Assembly: GCA_022801715.1 (NCBI GenBank)
Contig: JAAWSV010000003.1
Location: 29,969 to 93,968, forward strand
From: Oscillospiraceae bacterium
Lineage (GTDB): Bacteria > Bacillota > Clostridia > Oscillospirales > Oscillospiraceae
Direction of reading: 5' to 3'
Length of the DNA stretch: 64,000 nucleotides
In this document: in pieces, positions 34,481 to 42,716 of the stretch
Layout: every line of letters starts with the position of its first letter
Numbering within the stretch: position 1 is the first letter of the stretch
Program-made: the position numbers and the translations under genes
Notes under the pieces: generated by a model
The model's input: the letters and a program-made list of their open reading frames with translations, nothing else
Databases searched by the model: none
What the model was told of the DNA's origin: nothing

Positions 34481-34559
34481 GTAGGGGCGCACATTGTGCG
34501 CCCTTTTGTCGTTGTGCGGCGGTGTGGGGGGAGGGCGGGCGCACAATGTGCGCCCCTAC
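34481..34559. repeat. Large palindromic repeat, copy B
   Basis: Same 23-base arms as copy A (34481-34503 and 34537-34559), with a nearly identical loop one base longer. It follows XRE copy 2 at the same distance as copy A follows copy 1, so gene and repeat were duplicated together. Confidence 0.85.
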
Positions 34560-34655
34560 GGGTGGGGTGGCGGGGGAGTTGCGGGTGGCGCCCGTTGGTT
34601 TCGGTTGGTTGTCGTGGGGCGGTGTTCGGTGGATTTTTTATTTTAATTTTTGCGG

Positions 34656-34684
34656 TTGAATTTGCGGGATTTTTATGGTAAAAT
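34656..34684 (+). promoter_or_regulatory. Promoter of the 48-residue protein
   Basis: TTGAAT (34656-34661), 17 bases, TAAAAT (34679-34684), 20 bases before the start codon. Confidence 0.75.
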
Positions 34685-34704
34685 AGAACAAGGAGGTGAC
34701 TATT

Positions 34705-34851
34705 ATGGGAATGACGGATTTACAGTTTAAGAGTTATGTTCGTAAGCTGCTCCACATGATAGACGAGGCTACGGAGAAGGAGACCAAGGAGGAAATTCTT
34801 GCGGCCGTTGTGAAGCTGAAGGAGGAGCTGGAGCTGGACTTGCAGGGCTGA
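34705..34851 (+). CDS. Conserved-looking 48-residue helical protein
   Basis: Starts MGMTDLQFKSYVRKLLHMID and continues as one acidic amphipathic helix with many Lys and Glu, ending ELELDLQG. AAGGAGGTG ribosome site, its own promoter and its own terminator support a real gene. Small 'TDLQFK' proteins of this kind occur in Clostridia; function unknown. Confidence 0.78.
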   Translation: MGMTDLQFKSYVRKLLHMIDEATEKETKEEILAAVVKLKEELELDLQG

Positions 34852-34869
34852 TTTGCTGCTGGGCTGGCG

Positions 34870-34907
34870 AAAAAAGGACCGTATCCGGAGGATACGGTCC
34901 TTTTTTT
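34870..34907. terminator. Bidirectional terminator
   Basis: Stem AAAAAGGACCGTATCC / GGATACGGTCCTTTTT with a tiny loop, flanked by A and T runs. Serves the 48-residue gene and the SLH gene, which converge here. Confidence 0.9.
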
Positions 34908-35880
34908 AGCTTTTCAGCCAGCCGAAGAGGCCCTCGGGCTGGGCTTGGCTCTCTATGAGGCGGAGGGCGGAGACCAGCATCTCGGCGGCCTCGGCGCGGG
35001 TGATGGGCTCGCTGGCGGCGGTGCTGCCGAAGCTGCCGGCGGCGATGACCTGCGCGGCCTCCATGTTGGCCACGGACTGGGCGGCCCAGTTGCGGCCGGT
35101 GGAGACGGTGGGCACGGCGGTGTCGCCCGTGTTCAGCAGGCGGTCCATCACGGCGGCGGCCTCACATAGGGTGATGGCGTCCTCGCCGCAGAAGCTGAGG
35201 CCCTCGGCGGTGGAGACGCCGGTGATGAGGCCCTCCCGCACGGCGGCGGAGGCGTAGCTCTTGGCCCAGGTGGGGATCACGCCGTCATCGGCGAAGCCGG
35301 TGAGCTGGACCTCCTCCGGCACGGCGAGGGCGGCGGCGTCCATGGCCATGGCCAGGAACTCCGAGCGGGTGAGGGGTTCCTCCGGCTCGAAGAAGTAGGA
35401 CGAGCCGATCTGGCGGCCCACGTAGAGGCCCCGCTCGGCCAGGGTGAGGGCGGCGTTGTGGGCGGTGCTGCCGGCCATATCGCTGTAGAACACGGCGGTC
35501 TTTTGCCTGAGGATCTCCACGGTGACGGCGGCGGGGGCGGAGGTGCGGCCCGCGGCGTCTGTGGCGGTGTAGGTGAAGCGGTCTGTGCCGGACTTCTTGG
35601 GGGCGGGGGTGTAGGTGAAGGTGACGCCGTCCTCGGCGAGGACCACCTCACCCTTCCTGGGGGCGTCCACGATGGTGAAGGTGAAGCTGCCCTCCCCGGC
35701 GGAGAGGGTACCGGTGTAGGGGACGCCCTGGTAGGTCTCCACCGACAGGCTTGCGGCGGTGGGGGCGTCGGGGGAGAGGGGGGCCTCCTTCTTCCCGAAG
35801 AGGGCGAAGGCGGGGACGGACGCCGTCAGGGCGACGGCTGTCAGGGTCAAAAGGGCCAGCGCGTGACGAATATGGCGCAA
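34906..35880 (-). CDS. Secreted SLH-domain protein with Ig-like domain
   Basis: 324 residues from a TTG start with GGAGGT upstream. Signal peptide (ALLTLTAVALTASVPAFA), an Ig/cadherin-like tandem-type domain (about 40-125; GVPYTGTLSAGEGSFTF ... SGTDRFTYTATDAAG), then three S-layer homology repeats (about 130-190, 195-250, 260-315). SLH repeats bind wall polymer, so it is a cell-surface protein. The third repeat is the weakest. Role: wall or envelope structure, adhesion, or both. Confidence 0.88.
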   Translation of the reverse strand: MRHIRHALALLTLTAVALTASVPAFALFGKKEAPLSPDAPTAASLSVETYQGVPYTGTLSAGEGSFTFTIVDAPRKGEVVLAEDGVTFTYTPAPKKSGTDRFTYTATDAAGRTSAPAAVTVEILRQKTAVFYSDMAGSTAHNAALTLAERGLYVGRQIGSSYFFEPEEPLTRSEFLAMAMDAAALAVPEEVQLTGFADDGVIPTWAKSYASAAVREGLITGVSTAEGLSFCGEDAITLCEAAAVMDRLLNTGDTAVPTVSTGRNWAAQSVANMEAAQVIAAGSFGSTAASEPITRAEAAEMLVSALRLIESQAQPEGLFGWLKS

Positions 35881-35997
35881 GATGATTACCTCCTATGCAG
35901 TAAGTGTGTGGAGGTAGTGTCTGCCGGAAGCGGTAAGTTATGTGTGCTTTTTTGTTTTTGGCATTGGGAATTTTTTGCGGCGGGGGCGAAAAAAGAC

Positions 35998-36027
35998 TTG
36001 ACAACCGGTGGGCGCCTGTGCTACAGT
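35998..36027 (+). promoter_or_regulatory. Promoter of the Trp T-box-trpB unit
   Basis: TTGACA (35998-36003), 18 bases, TACAGT (36022-36027). Confidence 0.7.
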
Positions 36028-36029
36028 AG

Positions 36030-36318
36030 CTCCATCAAACCGATGAGGAAGGGTAAGTACCTCCTGTGTTCAGCGTTTCAGAGAGCCGCCGGTGGTGGGA
36101 TGGCGGTACGGCACGCGGGCGGGGAATGGCCTTCTGAGGGCGGACCGAAAGAGGAGTAGGCGAGCCGGAGGGGAGCTCCGTTATCAAAGCCGGCGTATGT
36201 CAGTACGCGCAGAGTGGGCGGAATATAATCCCGCCAAGCCGGGTGGCACCGCAGAAGCTGTCGCTTCTGTCCCAGCAGATGAGCTGAGGGACAGAGGCGT
36301 TTTTCTTTTGTCCCGACG
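36030..36318 (+). promoter_or_regulatory. T-box riboswitch, Trp specifier
   Basis: Stem I with GATGAGGAAGGGTAAGTA and AGAGAGCCGCCGGTGGTGGG, specifier GAA-TGG-CCTTCTGAG (TGG at 36127-36129), T-box word GGGTGGCACCGCAG (36241-36254), then a terminator stem (CGCTTCTGTCCC / GGGACAGAGGCG) and a T run at 36300-36309. Uncharged tRNA-Trp should open the following trpB gene. Confidence 0.95.
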
Positions 36319-36342
36319 AACACTGGAAAGGAGAACATCACC

Positions 36343-37716
36343 ATGAGCGAGTGCAAAATTCCCTACAAAATCTACCTCTCTGAGGAGGAGATGCCCCGGG
36401 TATGGTACAATGTGCGGGCGGATATGCGCAATAAGCCGGCGCCCCTGCTGCATCCCGCTACCCATCAGCCCATGACCGCCGAGGAGCTGTCCGCCGTGTT
36501 CTGTGAGGAGCTGGTGAAGCAGGAGCTGGACGACACCACGCCCTTTTTCACCATTCCTACGGAGATTCGGGACTTCTATAAGATGTACCGGCCCTCTCCG
36601 CTGGTGCGGGCCTACTGCCTCGAGGAGGCGCTGGGGACACCGGCCAGGATCTACTACAAGTTTGAGGGCAACAACACCTCCGGCTCCCACAAGCTCAACA
36701 GCGCCGTGGCCCAGGCCTACTACGCCAAGAATCAGGGGCTTAAGGGCGTCACCACCGAGACCGGCGCCGGTCAGTGGGGCACCGCGCTGTCCATGGCGTG
36801 CAGCTATTTGGGGCTGGACTGCAAGGTCTATATGGTCAAGTGCTCCTATGAGCAAAAGCCCTTCCGCCGGGAGGTGATGCGTGTCTACGGCGCGTCGGTG
36901 ACGCCCTCCCCCTCGGAGAGCACGCAGGTGGGGCGGAGGATTCTGGCTGAGCATCCCGGCACCTCCGGCTCTTTAGGCTGCGCCATCAGCGAGGCGGTGG
37001 AGGTGGCCACCTCCCAGCCGGGGTACCGCTATGTGCTGGGGAGCGTGCTCAACCAGGTGCTGCTCCACCAGAGCATTATCGGGCTGGAGTGCAAGACGGC
37101 GCTGGATAAGTACGGCGTCAAGCCCGATATCATCATCGGCTGCGCCGGCGGCGGGTCCAACCTGGGCGGGCTCATCTCCCCCTTTATGGGCGAGAAGCTG
37201 CGGGGGGAGGCGGACTACCGCTTTATCGCGGTGGAACCCGCGTCCTGTCCCAGTTTTACACGGGGGCGCTTTGCCTACGACTACTGCGACACGGGGATGG
37301 TGTGTCCCCTGTCGAAGATGTACACGCTGGGCAGTGGGTTTATCCCCGCGCCCAACCACGCCGGGGGGCTTCGCTACCACGGCATGAGCGCTACGCTGAG
37401 TCAGCTCTACCACGACGGGTATATGGAGGCCGTGTCGGTGAAGCAGACGGAGGTCTTTGAGGCGGCGGAGCAGTTCGCGCGGATCGAGGGCATCCTCCCG
37501 GCGCCGGAGTCCAGCCACGCCATCAAGGTGGCTGTGGACGAGGCCCTGCGGTGCAAGGAGACCGGGGAGGAGAAGACCATCCTCTTTGGGCTCACCGGGA
37601 CGGGGTACTTTGATCTGGTGGCCTATGAGAGGTTCCACGATGGCCAGATGACCAACTATGTGCCCACCGATGAGGACTTGGCGGTGGGGTTCGCCGGTCT
37701 GCCGAAGATGGACTGA
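36343..37716 (+). CDS. trpB: TrpB-like tryptophan synthase beta chain (long TrpB2 type)
   Basis: 457 residues, the longer TrpB2 form. PLP Lys lies in FEGNNTSGSHKLNSAVAQ; TETGAGQWGTALSMAC and GCAGGGSNLGG (phosphate loop) are intact. It joins indole and serine to Trp. No trpA or other trp gene is beside it, which fits salvage of free indole rather than full synthesis. Behind a Trp T-box, so made when Trp runs short. AAAGGAG site before ATG. Ends at its own terminator. Confidence 0.94.
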   Translation: MSECKIPYKIYLSEEEMPRVWYNVRADMRNKPAPLLHPATHQPMTAEELSAVFCEELVKQELDDTTPFFTIPTEIRDFYKMYRPSPLVRAYCLEEALGTPARIYYKFEGNNTSGSHKLNSAVAQAYYAKNQGLKGVTTETGAGQWGTALSMACSYLGLDCKVYMVKCSYEQKPFRREVMRVYGASVTPSPSESTQVGRRILAEHPGTSGSLGCAISEAVEVATSQPGYRYVLGSVLNQVLLHQSIIGLECKTALDKYGVKPDIIIGCAGGGSNLGGLISPFMGEKLRGEADYRFIAVEPASCPSFTRGRFAYDYCDTGMVCPLSKMYTLGSGFIPAPNHAGGLRYHGMSATLSQLYHDGYMEAVSVKQTEVFEAAEQFARIEGILPAPESSHAIKVAVDEALRCKETGEEKTILFGLTGTGYFDLVAYERFHDGQMTNYVPTDEDLAVGFAGLPKMD

Positions 37717-37734
37717 GGCGGCTGGGCGCGACTT

Positions 37735-37773
37735 TAAGGGGTATCCCGCTGTAGAGCGGGATACCCCTTTTTG
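37735..37773 (+). terminator. Terminator of trpB
   Basis: Stem AAGGGGTATCCCGCT / AGCGGGATACCCCTT with a four-base loop and a five-T tail. Confidence 0.92.
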
Positions 37774-37796
37774 GCGCTGTATGGATGGTGCAGGCG

Positions 37797-38387
37797 TCAG
37801 GGGGAGGGGCGGCGCAGGGCGCGGCTGAGCTGGGCCGCCGCCATGCCCGCTACCGCCAGCAGGCAGAAGAGACCGCCCCCCGTCCGGTAGAGCAGCAGCA
37901 CCGAGGCGCCCAACAGCAGCGCCATTACGATCAGGTTGACGGCGCGGGAGACGCGGAGGGCGGTGAAGGGCTCCGTGCACCAGGACAGCAGCAGGAAGAG
38001 GGCCCGGCCGCCGTCCAGGCCGTCGACGGGCAGCAGGTTGTAGACGCCCAAGATGGCGTTGGCGCCGGCGAAGAGGTAGTCTTTGCAAAGTCGGGCGAAC
38101 AGGAGGGCCAGGATGAGATTCACCGCCGGACCGGCCAGCACCGCCAGAAGCTCCCGGCCGTAGGAGAGCTTCTCCTGCTCCGGGGCGGTGATCACGGCAC
38201 CCAAGGGGGAGAGGGTGAGGCGCTCCACCGGGACATGGAGGCACCATAAAACAAAAAGATGGCCCAGCTCGTGGCAGAGGGCCGAGAGCAGCACCAGGGG
38301 CAGTACCGTCCCCGCGCCGCAGAGCAGGGCGGCCAGCAGGGCGGGGAGGCAGAAGGGGGAGACGCGGAGTTCAGTGGACTTCCACAT
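37797..38387 (-). CDS. M50 site-2 protease (SpoIVFB-like)
   Basis: 196 residues, a compact membrane metalloprotease. Zinc motif HExxH in ALCHELGHLF and the second ligand in NLLPVDGLDGGR, both intact, with about six helices. ATG at 38387 lies inside the last codons of the M23 gene. The M23-M50 pair mirrors spoIVFA-spoIVFB, where the M50 enzyme clips pro-sigma-K in the mother cell. At 196 residues it lacks the C-terminal CBS part of Bacillus SpoIVFB, as often in Clostridia. A different site-2 protease role remains possible. Confidence 0.83.
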   Translation of the reverse strand: MWKSTELRVSPFCLPALLAALLCGAGTVLPLVLLSALCHELGHLFVLWCLHVPVERLTLSPLGAVITAPEQEKLSYGRELLAVLAGPAVNLILALLFARLCKDYLFAGANAILGVYNLLPVDGLDGGRALFLLLSWCTEPFTALRVSRAVNLIVMALLLGASVLLLYRTGGGLFCLLAVAGMAAAQLSRALRRPSP

Positions 38388-39312
38388 AGTAGATGGGGTT
38401 GAGATAGGTGTCGCCCTGCAGGATCTCGAAGTGGAGGTGGGGGCCGGTGGCCGCGCCGGTGGAACCCACTTCCGCGATCTTCTCCCCCTGGGAGACCTGC
38501 CGCCCCGCCGAGACCACCACCCGGTCACAGTGGGCGTAGATGGTGGTGATGTTGTTGGGGTGGGTGATCATCAGGTAGCGGCCCAGGCTGCTGCTCTCGC
38601 CGGTGGCCTTCACAGTGCCGTCGGCAAAGGCGCCGATGGTGGTGCCCCGGTTGGCCGCCAGGTCCAGGCCGTAGTGGAAGCGGTTCCCGCCGTAGATGGG
38701 GTGCTCCCGGTAGCCGAAGGGGGAGGTCATTTTGCCCTGAAGGGGGGAGGCGTAGGGGAAGCCCAGGACCCTCTGCTCGAAGGAGACGTTGGAGGGGGTG
38801 GCGGTGGAGAAGTAGATGAGGGCCTGGTCGGTGGTCATCTGGACCTCGGCGGTCTGGATGGTGGCCTCCTGGGAGGCACCGGCGGCGGACACCGCGTTAA
38901 GATGGAGCCGCAGGCGTTCCGCCGGCAGCTCCATGTGTTCCGCCGCCTCCAGAATGGCCGAGGCCTGGGCGGCCCGGTAGGCCTCCGGGGCGAAGACGGC
39001 GGTGTAGGCCTCCTGGAGGGAGTCCCCCACGGCTCTCTCCCCGGCGATGGCCTGGCCCACGGCGGCGAAGGCCGCCCGAAAATCCGCGTCCTGCCTTAAA
39101 CTCTCCCGCATGGTCAGCGCGAAGCCGCTCAGGCGCTGGGGGAGGAGGAGCTTGAGCATCACAAGCAGCACGAAGATGCCCCCGGCCACCATCAGCTGCA
39201 CCGTGCGGCGGCACTGCTGGGGGGTCAGCTTCTGGTCGGCGCGGGGCCGGCCGCGGGGCGCCGGCCGACGGCGGGGGGCCGTCCGTTTGCTGTGGTATCG
39301 CGGGGTTGACAT
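38371..39312 (-). CDS. M23 (LytM) peptidase with membrane anchor, SpoIVFA-like
   Basis: 313 residues. Very basic N-terminal cytosolic tail, one helix (VAGGIFVLLVMLKLLLP), a linker of about 130 residues and a C-terminal M23 domain: MTSPFGYREHPIYGG, HYGLDLAANRGT and GPHLHFEILQ. The zinc ligands (H, D, HxH) are all present, unlike Bacillus SpoIVFA, so it may be an active endopeptidase. GGAGG site before ATG. Overlaps the M50 gene by 17 bases. Confidence 0.82.
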   Translation of the reverse strand: MSTPRYHSKRTAPRRRPAPRGRPRADQKLTPQQCRRTVQLMVAGGIFVLLVMLKLLLPQRLSGFALTMRESLRQDADFRAAFAAVGQAIAGERAVGDSLQEAYTAVFAPEAYRAAQASAILEAAEHMELPAERLRLHLNAVSAAGASQEATIQTAEVQMTTDQALIYFSTATPSNVSFEQRVLGFPYASPLQGKMTSPFGYREHPIYGGNRFHYGLDLAANRGTTIGAFADGTVKATGESSSLGRYLMITHPNNITTIYAHCDRVVVSAGRQVSQGEKIAEVGSTGAATGPHLHFEILQGDTYLNPIYYVEVH

Positions 39313-39378
39313 GGTTTGCCGCCTCCTTCCGTTTGGAGACAGTATATGCGGGGAGGGAGGCGGGCAGAAGGGGGACGG

Positions 39379-40497
39379 CTACTTTTGATTCAAATATTTC
39401 TCCGCCGCCTTCAATACCTCAATGTCGGTGGCGAAGGTGACAAGGGGCTGGGCCTCCTCGAAGGAGAACCAGCCCAGCTGGCGGATCTCCTCCTCCTGCG
39501 GGTGCTCCGTGCCGCCGGTGGGGGTGGCCAGGAAGAACACCACGTCCTTGATTACGCCGGCCTTGGGGTAGTAGGTGACCACCTCACGAAACCGGGTGTC
39601 GATATCCACCTTGAGGCCGGTCTCCTCGAGGATCTCACGGGCGGCGGTCTCCACCTCCCGCTCGCGGCCCTCCACGTGGCCCTTGGGGAAGCTCCAGTGG
39701 CTGGCGCCGTGCTGGGCCAAGAGGTAGCGCCGGCCCTCCGGCCGCTCCTGGTAGATCACCGCGCCGCAGGACTTCTCCTCCGCCGCCTTGGTGAAAACGC
39801 CGCCGTCCCCCCAAGTCCAGATGCCGCCGTGGGCGCCCACCTCAAAGTGGTATTTGGCAATCCCGAGGTCCACCAGGGCGAGGTTGTGGTGCTCCGTCAG
39901 CTCCGCCGCCACGCTGTCCCCCTGACAGCAGAAGCGGACGGGCTGCAGGTTTCTGGCGGAGGGCGCCCGCTGGACGGCGGCAATGCCGGACATGAACCAG
40001 TCCGGCCCCACGCCCTTGGACAGCTCCGCCAAGGGCTTGCTCTTGCGCAGCATCACGCCCCGGATCAGCTTCTCCTTGACGCTGGGATTCTCCGGCACAC
40101 GGCCCACGGCCACGACACAGCACAGGCGCTCCCCCTCTCCGGCGAAGCCCCGGCAGGAGGCCTTGTCGTAGGTGGCGGCCATCCAGCAGGTGCCCAGCCC
40201 CATAGCGGTGGCGCTGAGGACCACCTTCTCCCCGTAGTAGCCGCACTTCTCGTCTAAGTCCGGGTCGCTCTCCGGGCCGGTCAGGGCGATCAGGTTGGTG
40301 ACGCCGGAGAAGATGCCGTAGCTCCTCATGCCGGAGAAGGGACCGGAGAAGTCGGTGAAAAGCTGGAAGCGGAGGCCGCCGGCCTCGTTGCACTGGTCGA
40401 TGACCTTTTGCAGCTCGGCGCTCTCCTCCGGGGTCAGGGGGACGGGGAGGTAGGTTCGGTTGGAAATTCTGCGGATAACGGCTTCGGAATATGTCAT
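39379..40497 (-). CDS. Nitroreductase-Nudix fusion protein
   Basis: 372 residues. N-terminal part (about 1-225) is a TM1586-like nitroreductase fold (RRISNRTYLPVPLTPEE; ALTGPES; GLGTCWMAATY). C-terminal part (about 235-372) is Nudix with a full box G-x5-E-x7-RE-x2-EE-x-G in GHVEGREREVETAAREILEETG, preceded by ASHWSFPKGH as in Ap4A hydrolases. So one chain holds a flavin redox domain and a pyrophosphohydrolase. The start at 40497 has AAAGGG upstream. Function unknown. Confidence 0.85.
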   Translation of the reverse strand: MTYSEAVIRRISNRTYLPVPLTPEESAELQKVIDQCNEAGGLRFQLFTDFSGPFSGMRSYGIFSGVTNLIALTGPESDPDLDEKCGYYGEKVVLSATAMGLGTCWMAATYDKASCRGFAGEGERLCCVVAVGRVPENPSVKEKLIRGVMLRKSKPLAELSKGVGPDWFMSGIAAVQRAPSARNLQPVRFCCQGDSVAAELTEHHNLALVDLGIAKYHFEVGAHGGIWTWGDGGVFTKAAEEKSCGAVIYQERPEGRRYLLAQHGASHWSFPKGHVEGREREVETAAREILEETGLKVDIDTRFREVVTYYPKAGVIKDVVFFLATPTGGTEHPQEEEIRQLGWFSFEEAQPLVTFATDIEVLKAAEKYLNQK

Positions 40498-40637
40498 ATG
40501 ACCAACCCTTTCTGCGCATCGCGCCAAATTCGGCGCAGAAGCGGCGCTTCTGCGGCGATCAGGAGACTTCTTTTCGGATGGAGGGACCGGATAATGGGGA
40601 AAATTTACCTTTTATGGGCGGCGGTCCCGATGATTCC

Positions 40638-40666
40638 ATTATACTACACAATTTTTAGATATGCAA
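40638..40666 (-). promoter_or_regulatory. Promoter of the nitroreductase-Nudix gene
   Basis: On the minus strand TTGCAT (40661-40666), 17 bases, TATAAT (40638-40643), about 140 bases before the gene. Confidence 0.7.
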
Positions 40667-40809
40667 TCGGTTTTTTCTTGTGCAAGTCGGTGAGGGAAAA
40701 GGGCGGAAAGGGGAGAAAAGGGGCGGAATTTTTTGGGCGGATGTATAGAGGGCGTTTCCTCGGGCAGACTATCCGGCGAGGCCAAAACTTGAATAGGGAG
40801 GTCGACGCT

Positions 40810-41019
40810 ATGTTGATTGACAAGATCGCTCTGGTCCTCGCGATCATCGGCGCGCTGAATTGGGGCTCCATCGGTCTGTTCGGATTTGATGTGGTTGCCT
40901 TTATCTGCGGCGGTCAGATGGCCATTATCAGCCGCATCATCTACACGCTGGTGGGTCTGGCGGGTCTGTGGTGCGTATCGCTGCTGTTTCGGGAGAGCGC
41001 CGTCAGCGACACGAACTGA
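40810..41019 (+). CDS. DUF378 small membrane protein
   Basis: 69 residues, two helices: IDKIALVLAIIGALNWGSIGLFGFD and the second with RIIYTLVGLAGLWCVSLLF. The NWG and YxLVGLAG words are those of DUF378 (YuzA-like). GGGAGGT site. Function unknown, common in Firmicutes. Confidence 0.92.
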   Translation: MLIDKIALVLAIIGALNWGSIGLFGFDVVAFICGGQMAIISRIIYTLVGLAGLWCVSLLFRESAVSDTN

Positions 41020-41124
41020 GCCGTCCAGAGGGCATGGCTGCGAAAAGGGGCAGGCGGAAGTATCGGCCTGTCCTTTTTTGCGCGCCGGGGGCAAAAAATA
41101 TTTGCGCGGAATCGAAAAAAGGGA

Positions 41125-41153
41125 TTGACATTTTTTGCGGCCTTTGCTATAAT
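41125..41153 (+). promoter_or_regulatory. Promoter of the tRNA-Ala pair
   Basis: TTGACA (41125-41130), 17 bases, TATAAT (41148-41153): perfect consensus, 30 bases before the first tRNA. Confidence 0.9.
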
Positions 41154-41183
41154 CAAGAACGTTCCGCACGGGACACAATATCT

Positions 41184-41259
<76 letters not shown>

Positions 41260-41280
41260 CTTACAACTGAATATTGTCGT

Positions 41281-41356
<76 letters not shown>

Positions 41357-41374
41357 GATGCACCGATTGGTGCA

Positions 41375-41413
41375 AGAAAAACCGTTGTAATCGTGAGATT
41401 ATAGCGGTTTTTC
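41375..41413 (+). terminator. Terminator of the tRNA-Ala pair
   Basis: Stem AGAAAAACCG / CGGTTTTTCT with an imperfect inner part, then TTTTT. Confidence 0.75.
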
Positions 41414-41560
41414 TTTTTGATGAGAGGATGCTGTGTGCGCCCCTGCGGCATATTGTGGCGAAAATGCGCTGCGGGATGCGCTGTTTTGATGAAAGAGGTG
41501 GACGGAGGGGGGAGGCTGTGGTAAAATAGATAAATTCAAGGACTGTGGAGGCGTGTATCC

Positions 41561-42448
41561 ATGACGAAAGCGGAATTTCAAAAGCTGGCTCGGCGGCCGG
41601 TGCTTCTGGACGGGGCCACGGGCTCCAATCTTTTGGCCGCCGGGATGCCCCGGGGGGGCTCTACGGAGCGCTGGATTCTTCAGCATCCGGAGGTGCTGGC
41701 CGGGCTTCAGCGGGCCTATGTGGAGGCGGGGAGCCAGATCGTCTACACCGCTACCTTTGGGGGGAACCGGCGGGCGATGGCCCTGTCGGGGAATACCGAG
41801 GAGATCGGCGCGTTTAACCGGCGGCTGGTGGAGATTACCCAAGGGGCCGTGGAGGGGCGGGCCCTTGTCGCCGGGGATCTGACCACCAGCGGTCTGGTGC
41901 CGGATGCCTCGGAGGAGTACACCTATGCCGATGCGCTGGAGCTCTACAAGGAGCAGATCAGTTGTCTGGCGGCGGCGGGGGTGGATCTGCTGGTGGCGGA
42001 GACCATGATCAGTGTGGACGAGGCCATGGCCGCGGTGGAGGCGGCGGGGCAGGTGTGCGATCTGCCCATCCTCTGCTGCCTGACCGTGGAGGCGGACGGC
42101 AACGCCTTCTCCGGCGGTCACGCCGCCGACGGGGCAGCGGCGCTGGAAGCCCTGGGGGCCGACGCCGTGGGGATCAACTGCTCCGTGGGGCCGGATCAGC
42201 TGGAGGCGGTGGTGGCGGGCATCCGGGCCGCGGTGCGCCTTCCCGTCATTGCCAAGCCCAACGCCGGGATGCCCGCCATCACGGAGCGGGGCGAGGTGCT
42301 CTACAGCATGGGGCCGGAGGATTTCGCCGGGCATATGGAGCGGCTGATGGCCGTCGGGGCCACGCTGGTGGGAGGGTGCTGCGGCACCACGCCGGCGTAC
42401 ATCCGCTGTCTGCGGCAGCGATTGCAGGCGGCGGAGGGGCGGCTGTGA
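41561..42448 (+). CDS. Homocysteine S-methyltransferase-family protein
   Basis: 295 residues, TIM barrel. Start LLDGATGSNLLAAGMP, then IVYTATFGGNRRAM; zinc Cys ligands appear as C in GINCSVGP and the CC pair in GGCCGTTP, all intact. The family moves a methyl group to homocysteine. It stands alone without the cobalamin or folate modules of MetH, so it could use S-methylmethionine, betaine-like donors or a separate corrinoid protein. AAGG-poor but acceptable start (GGAGGCG 10 bases upstream). Confidence 0.88.
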   Translation: MTKAEFQKLARRPVLLDGATGSNLLAAGMPRGGSTERWILQHPEVLAGLQRAYVEAGSQIVYTATFGGNRRAMALSGNTEEIGAFNRRLVEITQGAVEGRALVAGDLTTSGLVPDASEEYTYADALELYKEQISCLAAAGVDLLVAETMISVDEAMAAVEAAGQVCDLPILCCLTVEADGNAFSGGHAADGAAALEALGADAVGINCSVGPDQLEAVVAGIRAAVRLPVIAKPNAGMPAITERGEVLYSMGPEDFAGHMERLMAVGATLVGGCCGTTPAYIRCLRQRLQAAEGRL

Positions 42449-42556
42449 CGGCCGCGCGGAGCGGATAATATTTCCGAATGAAAAATTCGGAAATAATACA
42501 TTTGATTTGATCCGTTTTGCTCGCCGCCGTTACGGCGGCAGCCGCAAAACATGGCA

Positions 42557-42642
42557 CATAATTACTTCCGACCTTTCCGTTCGGAAGTAATTATAGAAGG
42601 AGAGACTGCATCACCGGCGGGTGGTGGGGTCTCTCCTTTTTT
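42557..42642 (+). terminator. Two stem-loops, second a terminator
   Basis: ATAATTACTTCCGA / TCGGAAGTAATTAT (42557-42594) is followed by AAGGAGAGAC / GTCTCTCC with an inner hairpin and six T (42597-42642). The 42449-42556 part has another small hairpin and no gene. Confidence 0.75.
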
Positions 42643-42716
42643 GGCGGTTTGGGATGTGTACAGGGGCGATGGGGCGGGGGCGTCGGCACGGATATCGGAG
42701 CTTTTGGAAGGGCGCT

